This document shows positions 17,995-26,539 of a stretch of DNA of 64,000 nt, one piece after another; positions within the stretch are counted from its first letter, which is position 1, and every line of letters starts with the position of its first letter. The translations under genes were made by a program, and so were the position numbers. Source of the stretch: Desulfobacterales bacterium (GTDB lineage: Bacteria; Desulfobacterota; Desulfobacteria; Desulfobacterales; Desulfosarcinaceae); assembly GCA_016218685.1 (NCBI GenBank), contig JACRDD010000004.1:248001-312000 (forward strand). The letters run 5' to 3'. The notes beneath the pieces are model-generated. The model was not told the origin of the DNA. It did no database searches and worked only from the letters and a program-made list of their open reading frames with translations.

Positions 17995-20900
17995 ATGAAG
18001 TGCGCAAGGCACAGGCTTCCGTTTGCGTTGATGGTTCTGATTCTGTGGGCCCCCCTGGTGTGGAGCTGCGTTCCCCACGAAAGACCCCTGGTTCTCGAAA
18101 AGCAGGAGCGGGCCGGCGCCAATTGCCCGGCCGGCGGCATCAAACGCTTGTCGGGCATGGATGACAACGGCAATGGGGAGTTAGACAAAGAGGAGGTCGA
18201 GAGAACCAGGTATTGTTGCGACGCCTACAACTTCACGGCTCCCGTTTCCACCACCTCCGGCAAGCTGCGCGGATTGCAGAGCCGTCGCGCCCGGATCTTC
18301 CGGGGCATCCCCTTTGCGGCCCCGCCGACGGGAGATCTGCGCTGGCAGGCGCCCGTCGATCCGCAACCCTGGTCCGGCATTTTGACGGCCGCGGCGAGCA
18401 AGGATGTCTGCGCCCAGGCGGGCATGGATGCCACCTGGCACGCCACGGGCCAGAACATCGGCAGCGAGGATTGCCTCTATCTCGATGTCTATCGCCCCAA
18501 CAGCAAGGCGGCCAATCTGCCGGTCTATGTCTATTTCCATGGCGGCGCCAACCGCTTCGGCGGCGGCACGACCTACGACGGCACCTATTTGGCCAATGAT
18601 CAAAACATGATAGTGGTGATCGCCCAATACCGGCTGGGCCCCTTGGGGTGGTTCCGCCATCCCGCCCTGCGTACCGGCGACCCCTTGAGCGATTCCGGCA
18701 ATTTCGGTACCCTGGACAATATCAAGGCCCTGGAATGGGTCCGGGACAATATCGCCGGCTTCGGCGGCAATCCCGCCCAAGTGACCGTGGGCGGGCAGTC
18801 GGCGGGCGCGGCCAATGTGGCCAAGTTGCTGGTATCACCCCAGGCCGCCGGTCTGTTCCAGGGGGCCGTTTTGCAGAGCCTGGGAGGTGAGATCATCACT
18901 CCGGCCCAGGGCGATGCCTTGGCCGAGGGCGTTCTGGCCAAGCTGGGGTATGATCCGGCCCAGCATGGGGATGCGGCCCAGTTCCTGCGCGGCAAGAGCG
19001 CCCAGGAACTCATTGCGGCCCATGGCACTACCTATGCCGGCTTTGCCGACGGCACGGTGCTGCCCGGCCGGGTGATCGACCTGATCCATGCCGGCACCTA
19101 CAACGCGGTGCCGGTGCTTATCGGCAGCACGGCCCGGGAGTGGCAGAACTTCATGCCGCTGTATGCGCCTTATCCTCCGCCTGCGGGCTACAACAGACCC
19201 TTGTGGGCCAATGTCTACGATCTCTTCGACCCGGCCTTTAAACCCGACGACACCTGGACCTTCGATCAGATCTTTCCCACCCCGGCCGAAGTGGATCTCT
19301 ATGCGGCCATCGGCAAGTACCGCAGCCTGGGATGGAAGTATAAGGCCGTGGACGAGCTGGCCAGTTTGCTGCAGCAGCGCCAGGACGGTGTCTGGGCTTT
19401 TCTTTTCAAGTGGGGCGGCCCCGAGTCGGCCTCCCCTGAGTTTGCCCATATCTTCGGGCCGGCCCACGGCATGGATATCCCCCTGTTCTTCGGCTGGGAC
19501 ACCGATCTTTTCGACTACGCCCTGAGCAAGGCCAACCGCCAGGGGTATAATGCCCTCCAGGAGGCCATGATGCAGTACCTGGGCAGCTTCGTCCGCTCGG
19601 GCGATCCGGGCGCCGTGGGCGATGCCCAATGGGCCGAGTGGTCCAACGCCGCCGGTGACCAGAGCCCCAAATGCATGCTGCTGGACGCCGATTTGACCCA
19701 TGCCCGGATCGGCATGGACACGCAGAAGATATCCATGGAGGCCCTCCAGGCCGAGGCCGCCGCAACCGTGGCCGGCTGGCCCGCGGCCGATTCTGCCCTG
19801 GTAACCGGCTCGCTGGCGGCCTATCCGGTGGAGTACATCTTCAACGATCGAGGCTATGAGCTGATGCTCTCCAGCCTGAAGTTCACGCCTTTGACCGGCG
19901 CCCGGGCGTTTTCCGGGGTGCATGCCCAGGCCGGGTATCGCATCGAAGTTCCAGGGAACTGGCAGGCGGGAGACGATCTGGTGATGTACGCCCACGGCTT
20001 CGTGGATGCCAGCGTGCCGCGGCTTGCGGTCACCACGCCCGGGCGGCTGCGTAACTATCTCATCGGCAGCGGCTTTGCCTGGGCCGCCTCCAGCTATACC
20101 GCCAACGGCTACGATATCGCCTCGGGAGTTCAAAGCACCAAGGCCTTGCTCGATTACTTCAAACAGACCCACGGCGAGCCCGGACGGGTCTTCCTGGTGG
20201 GCCACTCCATGGGCGGCCATGTGACCGCGCGCACCATCACCGACCCCAATTTCAAAGCCGATTACGACGGGGCTCTGCCCATGTGCGGCGTGGTGGGCGG
20301 TGGCGTGGAACTGTTCAGCTATTTTCTGGATTGGGGCTTGCTGGCCAATTACTATGCCGAGTTGGATTACGAAGTGCCCTTTACCTCCGAACGGTTGACG
20401 GCTTTCCGGACCGCCCTTTTCGGCGCAGCCGGCGATGGCCATGGCGCGCTGGGCTATCTTCCGCCCCTGGGGGCTTTCGGTGCCGCGGGCGTCATGGCCG
20501 CCCTGAACCCGGACGATGAGGCGCTCAAGACCGCCAGCATGTACCGTTCCGGCGGCCGGCGGCCGCTCTATGACACCGCTTTCTCCCGCTGGGCCACCTT
20601 TGCCATCAACAGCCAGTCATTGAAATGGCTCACAGACCCCACCGCGGCCTCGGGCACCAACATGGTGGGCAACGGCTCGACCGTGTATCAATTGGACGAC
20701 GACCCGGAGCCCAGCGCGGCCGAGATTGCCTTGAACAGCGGCATCCGGCGGGTGAGCGACCCCGTTTACGGTTTCGAAGAGCTCATGCTGGGCGTTACCG
20801 GGCAGATCGATATCCCCGTACTCACCCTGCACACCATCGGCGACCTGTTCGTGCCCTTCTCCATGGAACAGATCTGGGCCCGGCGCATCGCCGATGCCGG

Positions 20901-21177
20901 TAACGACGATCTCTTCCGGGCCCGGGCCATCCGTTCGGGCAATCACTGTGCCTTCACGTTGCAGGAAGAGGTCGAGGCCTTTATGGAATTGGTGGCTTGG
21001 GTGGGTGACGGTCCGGTGCCCGAAGGCGACGCGATCCTCGATCCGGCCACGGTGGCGGCCGACGACTTCGGCTGCCGCTTCACCCGGGCCGTTAACCCGT
21101 TGTATGGCGACGATCCCACCCGCTACCGCGACGATCCCGATTACGCTGCGGTGTGCGCCGCGACCGAAGCGCAGTAA
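17995..21177 (+). CDS. Lipoprotein with carboxylesterase type B and a second alpha/beta-hydrolase domain
   Basis: 1060 residues. The signal sequence ends in a plausible lipobox (LVWS-Cys). Next comes a short Cys-containing, EF-hand-like segment (GANCPAGGIKRLSGMDDNGN) of the DUF7151 type. Residues about 80-590 are a type B carboxylesterase: FRGIPFAAPPTGDLRW, SEDCLYLDVYRP, YFHGGANRFGG, nucleophile Ser269 in GGQSAGA, and AHGMDIPLFFG for the catalytic histidine. Residues about 620-1050 form a second hydrolase with Ser738 in VGHSMGGH and a late GNHCAFT histidine. Either half alone would be a full enzyme, so this is a natural fusion exported to the cell envelope. Substrates, probably esters, are unknown. 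AAGGAG lies before the ATG. Confidence 0.85.
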   Translation: MKCARHRLPFALMVLILWAPLVWSCVPHERPLVLEKQERAGANCPAGGIKRLSGMDDNGNGELDKEEVERTRYCCDAYNFTAPVSTTSGKLRGLQSRRARIFRGIPFAAPPTGDLRWQAPVDPQPWSGILTAAASKDVCAQAGMDATWHATGQNIGSEDCLYLDVYRPNSKAANLPVYVYFHGGANRFGGGTTYDGTYLANDQNMIVVIAQYRLGPLGWFRHPALRTGDPLSDSGNFGTLDNIKALEWVRDNIAGFGGNPAQVTVGGQSAGAANVAKLLVSPQAAGLFQGAVLQSLGGEIITPAQGDALAEGVLAKLGYDPAQHGDAAQFLRGKSAQELIAAHGTTYAGFADGTVLPGRVIDLIHAGTYNAVPVLIGSTAREWQNFMPLYAPYPPPAGYNRPLWANVYDLFDPAFKPDDTWTFDQIFPTPAEVDLYAAIGKYRSLGWKYKAVDELASLLQQRQDGVWAFLFKWGGPESASPEFAHIFGPAHGMDIPLFFGWDTDLFDYALSKANRQGYNALQEAMMQYLGSFVRSGDPGAVGDAQWAEWSNAAGDQSPKCMLLDADLTHARIGMDTQKISMEALQAEAAATVAGWPAADSALVTGSLAAYPVEYIFNDRGYELMLSSLKFTPLTGARAFSGVHAQAGYRIEVPGNWQAGDDLVMYAHGFVDASVPRLAVTTPGRLRNYLIGSGFAWAASSYTANGYDIASGVQSTKALLDYFKQTHGEPGRVFLVGHSMGGHVTARTITDPNFKADYDGALPMCGVVGGGVELFSYFLDWGLLANYYAELDYEVPFTSERLTAFRTALFGAAGDGHGALGYLPPLGAFGAAGVMAALNPDDEALKTASMYRSGGRRPLYDTAFSRWATFAINSQSLKWLTDPTAASGTNMVGNGSTVYQLDDDPEPSAAEIALNSGIRRVSDPVYGFEELMLGVTGQIDIPVLTLHTIGDLFVPFSMEQIWARRIADAGNDDLFRARAIRSGNHCAFTLQEEVEAFMELVAWVGDGPVPEGDAILDPATVAADDFGCRFTRAVNPLYGDDPTRYRDDPDYAAVCAATEAQ

Positions 21178-21193
21178 TTCTACCCCCAGCAAA

Positions 21194-21228
21194 AACGAAC
21201 GGACAGGCGCGATGCCTGTCCGTTCGTT
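21194..21228. terminator. Long hairpin, probable bidirectional terminator
   Basis: 15-bp perfect arms (21194-21208 and 21214-21228) with loop GCGAT. On the minus strand a run of five T residues follows, serving the truncated DUF3786 gene; on the plus strand it ends the lipoprotein gene. Confidence 0.8.
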
Positions 21229-21261
21229 CCTGCGATTTCCAGCCGGATAAACCTTCCAACC

Positions 21262-21639
21262 TCAGCCTTTTTCCAATACTCCCAGAATTGCCTTGGTCGT
21301 ATACTCCCCCACATCCGCCAGAGCGTCGGTGGGTAGAAAAAGATGCGCATTCTTAGAATAGAGACAGGTGACGCCGGCCGGGAACTCTTCGTCGGCCAGG
21401 TAGCAGACATAGCACAGGCAAATTTTGGGCAGAGGGCGCACCACGAAGGCCAGGTCGCCGCTGACGGACGCCGGCGCCGCTGTGCCCTCCAGGCGGGCCA
21501 GGATCTTCTCGCGGGTTTGTGTCAGGCGGCCCACGGCCGGCACCAGGGCTTGTTCGGTGCGGTTGGCGAAGGCACCCGCATAAGGGGCGCTGTTGGGGAC
21601 CTCCTTGAAGGACTTGAAGGGTTCGAGCACGGGCGCCAT
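21262..21639 (-). pseudogene. Truncated DUF3786 gene, N-terminus lost
   Basis: About 126 codons matching the C-terminal two thirds of the intact gene at 25187-25795: only six amino-acid changes over about 112 residues (for example KICLCYVCYLADEEFPAGV against KISLCYVCYLADEEFPAGV). Homology stops abruptly at 21639, where an IstB fragment in the opposite orientation begins. This copy keeps what looks like the native C-terminus (AILGVLEKG). The upstream ATG at 21681 belongs to unrelated sequence, so I regard it as a remnant, although a short ORF survives. Confidence 0.8.
21284..21638 (-). repeat. Left copy of a 355-bp direct repeat (DUF3786 coding)
   Basis: Aligns without gaps to 25209-25563. 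I counted 33 mismatches by eye (about 91% identity), mostly at third codon positions. The two copies bracket the AT-rich island. Confidence 0.88.
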
Positions 21640-21768
21640 AACAAGATCCTGGGTGCGGCCACCATCGATCGTCTGCGCCACGGGGCATACAAAGTGGTGC
21701 TCGACGGTAAAAGCTATCGCTCATCTCAGCAGACACCCAAACCGAAGTCGGAGGCAGCCAAAAAATGA
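21640..21768 (+). pseudogene. Remnant of IS21-family helper ATPase IstB, C-terminal end
   Basis: The last 42 codons read KILGAATIDRLRHGAYKVVL and then DGKSYRS, matching the end of IstB proteins (the DRLxHxA..V.L.G.SYR pattern), followed by the stop TGA. Everything upstream, including the AAA+ motifs, is missing; the fragment abuts the truncated DUF3786 gene directly. It marks an old IS21-type insertion and deletion at the island's left edge. Confidence 0.7.
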
Positions 21769-21916
21769 GAAACGGTCCGGTCGCAACCGAGTGCAACTTT
21801 GACGAGTCGGGGGGTTTTTATTGACCCCCCGACCCTCTTGCACAGCATCGCTGAAAGGTGGTTAAAAAGACCGTTTGAAAGGGCCGTCCGAGATCGCTTT
21901 TTGAGCACTTTTTATT

Positions 21917-21960
21917 GGCACCATTACGGCGATCATGGGTGGCTCTATTAAGGCGATCAT
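21917..21960. repeat. Tandem 20-mers typical of an IS21-family end
   Basis: GGCACCATTACGGCGATCAT (21917-21936) and GGCTCTATTAAGGCGATCAT (21941-21960) repeat with a 24-base period. IS21 relatives carry such repeated transposase-binding sites near their termini, and an istB remnant lies just upstream. Confidence 0.5.
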
Positions 21961-21964
21961 TGAC

Positions 21965-22250
21965 AGCATCTGCAAACCCCAGCTTTATCTGGCGGATGGT
22001 ATTGCAGCACAGGCACTCCACCCGCTGAACAGCCAGTTCAATGAATACCGGGGTTTGAGCCTATAGGGATGCATCTGAACCAACGCACAGTCGTACCTCG
22101 CCGCTTTACATTTGCGGAATTGCAGGCGGAGCATCTGAGATTGGTTGCGTTTTTCGTTATGGTCAGAATGATGGCTCCATTTAAATAGGCAGTTCGCACA
22201 TACTGGTAGCCGTGAATGCCGAACCCGTGATAGAGTAAACTTGTGGACAT
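21965..22250 (-). pseudogene. Remnant of an ISL3-family transposase, N-terminal part, frameshifted
   Basis: Starts MSTSLLYHGFGIHGYQYVRT at 22250 and contains the zinc-ribbon pair LRCSACNSANVKRRG and RWFRCIPIGSNPG typical of ISL3-family N-termini. A one-base shift near 22037 stops the frame; in the next frame it continues ELAVQRVECLCCNTIRQIKL and GFADAV, as expected for ISL3. The sequence then meets the IS21-end repeats. The rest of the transposase is gone. The family assignment is by pattern memory. Confidence 0.7.
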
Positions 22251-22303
22251 CCGATATGCCTTTCGGTTTGTAGTGGTGCATATCGAAAGACATGGATGTC
22301 CAC
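22243..22303 (+). repeat. Inverted repeat with T-run upstream of the ankyrin gene
   Basis: GTGGACATCC (22243-22252) and GGATGTCCAC (22294-22303) flank 41 bases and are followed by TTTTTT. It could be an IS terminal structure or a terminator for read-through into the island. It overlaps the ISL3 remnant's start. Confidence 0.4.
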
Positions 22304-22396
22304 TTTTTTCAAGCTAAAGTACGCTTATCCCGGATGAACCGTTTTTTTCTATGCATGCCCTTACTCTGTTAATTTGATGAGAGGAGAAATAGAGGT

Positions 22397-23413
22397 TTGA
22401 ACAATGAAAAAGAGAAGCAAAGACCTAAGTATCTTCTAACAGTTTTTCTCGTTGTGGGTATTATAGCTTTATTCTGGTCCGTCGCGTTTTCTCAGGATGG
22501 TGAAAATCACGCCACGAAAGAACTAACCCCTCTTCATAAATCAATTGGATCAAATGATATAAATGAGGTTCGAAGACTAATAAAGGCTGGTGCTGATGTT
22601 AATGCGGCCGAAGAGAATTATGGCACTACTCTCTTGCATGTGGCTGCACTTAAAGGCCTGTCAGAGATTGTCAACCTGTTGATAAAGGGAGGGGCAGATG
22701 TAAATGCGAGGGCAAAAAAAGGCTATACGCCTCTGCACATGGCGGTGGTAAAAAACAATGCCATAGCAGTTAGGCTTTTGATAGAGGCTGGAGCCAATGT
22801 TGATGCGATAGAGGAAGAATACAGCTCTTCTGCCATGCTAATGGCGTCGCGAAAAGGGTACTCAGAAATTGTTAAGATGCTGATTGCTGCGAAAGCTGAT
22901 GCTAATTTGGCGGCATCGTACGGGGAAGCCCCCATTCATATTGCTTCACAGAAAGGGTATGCGGAAATAGTTAAGTTGCTGATAGATGCGAAAGCCAATG
23001 TTAATTTGAAAAAAGCTAACGGCCCCACCCCTCTCTATATTGCAGCGCTAAAAGGGAATGTAGAAATTGTTAAACTACTTATTGACGCGAAAGCTGACGT
23101 TAATTTGGGGACGGATAACGGTATTACGCCGCTGCATGCTGCAACGATGAAAGGGCTTACAGAAATCGTCAAGTTACTAATTGATGCAAAAGCTGATGTT
23201 AATGCAAAAGATAAGTCTGATAGTGCTACGCCATTACACCTTGCGGTTTTAAGAGCAAAGACTGATACAGAAATTGTAAAACTGCTTCTTAAGGCAAAGG
23301 CCGATGTTAATGCCAAGGCATATGTAGAGGGAGTTTGTTATACGCCTTTAAGTATTGCAAAAAAAAAGGGTAATGATCAGGTGATAAAGATATTGGAAGA
23401 ATATGGTGATTAA
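22397..23413 (+). CDS. Exported ankyrin-repeat protein
   Basis: 338 residues. A membrane anchor or signal peptide lies at about 12-32 (YLLTVFLVVGIIALFWSVAF), followed by about nine ankyrin repeats of about 33 residues (for example GYTPLHMAVVKNNAIAVRLL and TEIVKLLIDAKADVN). Ankyrin stacks bind proteins and have no catalytic residues. The only matching start is TTG 22397, with GAGGAG 10 bases before it. It is followed after 2 bases by a DUF600-like immunity gene and then a SUKH gene. Ankyrin proteins are known immunity components in toxin systems; that role here is inferred from context. The base composition is clearly foreign to the flanks. Confidence 0.9.
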   Translation: MNNEKEKQRPKYLLTVFLVVGIIALFWSVAFSQDGENHATKELTPLHKSIGSNDINEVRRLIKAGADVNAAEENYGTTLLHVAALKGLSEIVNLLIKGGADVNARAKKGYTPLHMAVVKNNAIAVRLLIEAGANVDAIEEEYSSSAMLMASRKGYSEIVKMLIAAKADANLAASYGEAPIHIASQKGYAEIVKLLIDAKANVNLKKANGPTPLYIAALKGNVEIVKLLIDAKADVNLGTDNGITPLHAATMKGLTEIVKLLIDAKADVNAKDKSDSATPLHLAVLRAKTDTEIVKLLLKAKADVNAKAYVEGVCYTPLSIAKKKGNDQVIKILEEYGD

Positions 23414-23415
23414 TC

Positions 23416-23817
23416 ATGAACGAAGCAATCGAGGCGTTGTTACAGGCAATAGGTAATCAAATTTTAGATATGGTTGGAGATGACGCCTCGAAAGTGCTCG
23501 CTTATGCCGAAGCAGAAGATGGCGTCATATCTGTTGCGTTGTTTTGTGCGAAGTTGGCTCAAGATATCCCAGTTTACAGCTTTGGCGGTAAGAAATTGAG
23601 CGACTTGTTTTATAAGTTTTGGGAGGAGTGGGGGAAGCTGAATTCAGCACAATGCTGGCGTGGTGCTGCGTACCTTATAAAAAATGGGAAACCGCACCTT
23701 GATTTAGTTTATTCTGATAGGTTCGATGAGCTATTGAGCGAAAATACGCGTCGATCAAATATGGTTGAAAAATACTTTGGATCAACTAAAGTAGATTACT
23801 CCAAAGTTAAATTATAG
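23416..23817 (+). CDS. Putative immunity protein, YezG/DUF600-like
   Basis: 133 residues, cytoplasmic. The layout (MNEAIEALLQAIGNQILDMV, then VLAYAEAEDGVISVALF, a helix with FWEEWGKLNSAQCWRGAAYL and GKPHLDLVYSDRFDE) resembles the DUF600/YezG immunity fold, which neutralises polymorphic toxins. It starts 2 bases after the ankyrin stop, so translation is probably coupled. No toxin gene is adjacent. The family call rests on pattern similarity only; otherwise it is an uncharacterised acidic protein. Confidence 0.65.
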   Translation: MNEAIEALLQAIGNQILDMVGDDASKVLAYAEAEDGVISVALFCAKLAQDIPVYSFGGKKLSDLFYKFWEEWGKLNSAQCWRGAAYLIKNGKPHLDLVYSDRFDELLSENTRRSNMVEKYFGSTKVDYSKVKL

Positions 23818-23875
23818 AAATCTTCCCTTACAGTTGGAGAGATAACAACCGGGACAACCGCAATGGGTCATAATT

Positions 23876-24346
23876 ATGAGAGATCTTAATGAATTAAGGA
23901 TCAATGAGGGAGGTGCAGCGGTTATTAGGCCCGCCCCGTCAGAAAATCAATTAAAAGAATTTCAAGATCGGTTTAAATTGTTCTTACCAAAGGAATACAT
24001 AGAATTGTTGCGTTATTCCAATGGGGGCTCTCCTGAGCTCGATTGCTTTAGGATCAAAAGATCAGATTCAAATGAATCATGGGGGATAAACAGGTTTTAC
24101 CACCTTGATGATGATAAGCATAGCCATGAAAACTTATGGAAAGCCACTGAAGATTGGCAAAAAGTATTAGGTGCCTCAATCGTACCTATTGCAGATGATG
24201 GTGGTGGGAATCAGATTTGTCTCGATATGTCAAACAACGGTGAAGTTTTCTTATGCTTACACGATTATGGTTTTAAAAAAATTGGAATAGCACAATCTTT
24301 TGTAGAATTTATTGATCTTCTAGAAGAAGACCCAGATATGATTTAA
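23876..24346 (+). CDS. SMI1/KNR4 (SUKH) family immunity-type protein
   Basis: 156 residues. A characteristic SUKH-1 pattern: PSENQLKEFQDRFKLFLPKE, YIELLRYSNGGSPELDCFRI, then IVPIADDGGGNQICLDMSNN and GIAQSFVEFIDLL. SUKH proteins are common immunity proteins against contact-dependent or secreted nuclease toxins. Third gene of the ankyrin-DUF600-SUKH set and on the same strand, with a 58-base gap. No toxin partner is visible in the window. Confidence 0.88.
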   Translation: MRDLNELRINEGGAAVIRPAPSENQLKEFQDRFKLFLPKEYIELLRYSNGGSPELDCFRIKRSDSNESWGINRFYHLDDDKHSHENLWKATEDWQKVLGASIVPIADDGGGNQICLDMSNNGEVFLCLHDYGFKKIGIAQSFVEFIDLLEEDPDMI

Positions 24347-24583
24347 ATTAATGCTGTTGGACAACCTGGCTCGGACTGAAACCTTTCATTTACAGTAAAG
24401 CCTTCGAGTAAAGTAGCTCGTTTTCGGTGATCATGGAATGGATCTATAACAGAGCCACGAAGCCATTACATCGAACCGTTCATCCAAAATCAAGATCTTT
24501 AAGTTTCTTAAAGTTTATCTGAATAATGCGGCTATTCTTTATTGCCTAAAATCTATGATGATAGAAGAAAATGAAGGCGCAGT

Positions 24584-25087
24584 TTAATGCCGATATTGAC
24601 TCATAAAGACTACGAAATAGAAAAATACAAGAAAAGCGGATAGCGCAATCCATAATAAAATAACTGGGTATCCTTTTCCTTTGCAGGGGCCAAGTCTTGA
24701 ATGAAAGAAAGGATAATCTATTTCAAATCTTCCGCCACTGTTAAAAAATATCAAATATCCGTTAATTACATGGCAAATTATGAAGATCGCATGCCAAAGC
24801 AAACTAAATGAGCCTATACGTGCAAAATGAATGATAGATGGAATTCCCAGGCCGTAAATACCATAAGCCATTAATGCCCATGGAAGGATTCCGATAATCC
24901 CTTTGATGTTTAGGAGGTATGAATATTTTTGAGCAAGAAGATGGTCTTGCGTATTTAGGATTTTTAATTTGCTTCGGATCCGGAAATAGCAATAGGTTCT
25001 ATTAATTATGAAAATCATGAAGCCATGGTGGAGAAGAAATGATCCGATAGTGTTTTCTATCGCTTGAAAAGAGCAGTATGTATTCAT
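24584..25087 (-). CDS. Small multi-spanning membrane protein, function unknown
   Basis: 167 residues with four likely membrane segments (about residues 20-35, 58-85, 94-116, 143-163) and a polar loop before the last. No family recognised. AT-rich like the rest of the island and convergent with the SUKH gene. The upstream region shows no convincing ribosome site, so it may be translated weakly or be decayed. The gaps 24347-24583 and 25088-25186 hold nothing else supportable. Confidence 0.55.
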   Translation of the reverse strand: MNTYCSFQAIENTIGSFLLHHGFMIFIINRTYCYFRIRSKLKILNTQDHLLAQKYSYLLNIKGIIGILPWALMAYGIYGLGIPSIIHFARIGSFSLLWHAIFIICHVINGYLIFFNSGGRFEIDYPFFHSRLGPCKGKGYPVILLWIALSAFLVFFYFVVFMSQYRH

Positions 25088-25186
25088 AAAATGTAACAGA
25101 GTAACTTGGTGAAAGTGGAATTATATTCTGTGCTACGATGGTAAGGTACGTAGCGTTGGTGATTACCTCATTAAATTATTCCTTAA

Positions 25187-25795
25187 TCAGCCGGCTGAAC
25201 ATAAATCAAGAATTGTCTTGGTCGTATACTCCCCCACATCCGCCAGGGCGTCGGTGGGCAGAAAAAGATGGGCGTTCTGGGAATAAAGGCAAGTGACGCC
25301 GGCCGGGAACTCTTCGTCGGCCAGGTAGCAGACATAGCACAGGGAAATCTTGGGCAGGGGGCGCACCACGAAGGCCAGGTCGCCACTGACCGAGTCCGGC
25401 GCCGCCGTGCCTTCCAGGCGGGCCAGGATCTTCTCGCGGGTTTCCGTAAGACGCCCCACGGCCGGCACCAGGGCCTGCTCGGTGCGGTTGGCGAAGGCGC
25501 CCGCATAGGGAGCGCTGTTGGGGATTTCCTTGAAGGATTTGAAAGGTTCGAGCACGGGCGCCACGCTGACCGCATGCAGGGCGTAGAGCGAAATGATGAT
25601 GCCCCGGGGGCCTTCTTCGGCCGCGCCGTCCAGATGGATGCCCTCCGGCGCAATGCGGCAGGCGGCGCCGAAGGCCTTGAGCTCCAGACAATTCTCCTGG
25701 CGCCGGGCCGCCATGGCATCGGCGCGCTCGCCCAAATTGCGGGTGTAGAGCTTCTTCAGATTCTCCCGAACGATAGCTGCGTAGGCAGTCGTCAT
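25187..25795 (-). CDS. DUF3786 domain protein with altered C-terminus
   Basis: 202 residues. DUF3786 proteins are uncharacterised cytoplasmic proteins frequent in anaerobes; the conserved stretch LPKISLCYVCYLADEEFPAG with two close cysteines is typical. The ATG has GAGG before it. It follows the 179-residue gene by 18 bases, so both form one unit. The last six codons (DLCSAG) replace the GVLEKG seen in the left copy: similarity stops exactly at the island boundary, so the island supplies a substitute end and stop codon. The function may survive because the body is intact. Confidence 0.85.
   Translation of the reverse strand: MTTAYAAIVRENLKKLYTRNLGERADAMAARRQENCLELKAFGAACRIAPEGIHLDGAAEEGPRGIIISLYALHAVSVAPVLEPFKSFKEIPNSAPYAGAFANRTEQALVPAVGRLTETREKILARLEGTAAPDSVSGDLAFVVRPLPKISLCYVCYLADEEFPAGVTCLYSQNAHLFLPTDALADVGEYTTKTILDLCSAG
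25209..25563 (-). repeat. Right copy of a 355-bp direct repeat (DUF3786 coding)
   Basis: Gap-free match to 21284-21638 in the same orientation, about 91% identical by hand count. Confidence 0.88.
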
Positions 25796-25813
25796 GCACT
25801 TTCCTCTCTTTAG

Positions 25814-26353
25814 CTACGCGATCATCCGCCCGATGCGATCGGCGGTATCCTTGGCGCCCGCTTTGGCCAGGGCCGCCTGAAGGCCGCGCAGTACTTCGCG
25901 GATCACGGCGGTCTTGGCGCGCGGCGACAGCAGGTGGACTTCAGCGGTTTTCAGATCCAGGACCATCTCTTCCAATTGGGCATACTCCGCTTTCAGCGCC
26001 GGGATGCTTTGTCGGATCTCGGACAGCATCTTCTCCACGGCCGCGCGCTCCGGTTCCGCGAGCAAGGGCCCCTTGCCCAGTTTGGGCAGCGGCCCGCCGC
26101 CCGACCCGCCGCCGGCGCCTTCCTGCTGCGCCGTTTCGATACCTTCGGCGGTCAGCCCGATGCCCCCCGAGAGGGTTTTGATTTCGACCCAGCCTTTGCC
26201 GATGAGATCCTCGGCGGTTTTGCCGGCGTGCTCCTTGTCCAGGCCGATGGCGGCGCCTACCGCATGCATGGAGCGCTGGACGCCTGCCGCGCCGTCGGCA
26301 CTGCGATAGAGTTCCAGCAGGAACGCCTTTTGGGTTTCGTTCTCGAAAGTCAT
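25814..26353 (-). CDS. Conserved hypothetical protein with winged-helix-like N-terminus
   Basis: 179 residues from ATG 26353 (AAGGA lies 8 bases upstream; an in-frame ATG at 26362 is less well placed). Residues 1-75 look like a winged-helix or MarR-like fold (MHAVGAAIGLDKEHAGKTAE, LTAEGIETAQQEG). A Gly/Pro linker and a helical C-terminal half with possible coiled coil (PALKAEYAQLEEMVLDLKTA) follow. The family is not recognised. It is upstream of and co-directional with the DUF3786 gene, so the pair may act together; DNA binding is only a guess. Confidence 0.7.
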   Translation of the reverse strand: MTFENETQKAFLLELYRSADGAAGVQRSMHAVGAAIGLDKEHAGKTAEDLIGKGWVEIKTLSGGIGLTAEGIETAQQEGAGGGSGGGPLPKLGKGPLLAEPERAAVEKMLSEIRQSIPALKAEYAQLEEMVLDLKTAEVHLLSPRAKTAVIREVLRGLQAALAKAGAKDTADRIGRMIA

Positions 26354-26539
26354 GGGGTACATCCTTGTGTCGTCGTTGGCTGGGCCGGCCGTTCATCGGT
26401 CGGTGGCCCACATTACCATACGGCGGATGGGAAGGAAACGGTTTGATGGGCGCGCTTTAGGATTGAAGCCGGTCCCATTTTCCAATAGATAGGGAGCACG
26501 TCCATAAGTGTGTCGATCGATTTTTAAGCCGGGAGAACC

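Larger units (their letters stand above)
21640..25208. mobile_element. AT-rich accessory island between two DUF3786 copies
   Basis: About 3.6 kb. From 22.3 kb on it is visibly richer in A and T than the flanks, with different codon use (ATA, TTA, AAA common). It contains IS remnants at the left, an ankyrin gene, two immunity-type genes and a small membrane-protein gene. No integrase, complete transposase or tRNA target was found, so how it arrived is unknown. Confidence 0.65.
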
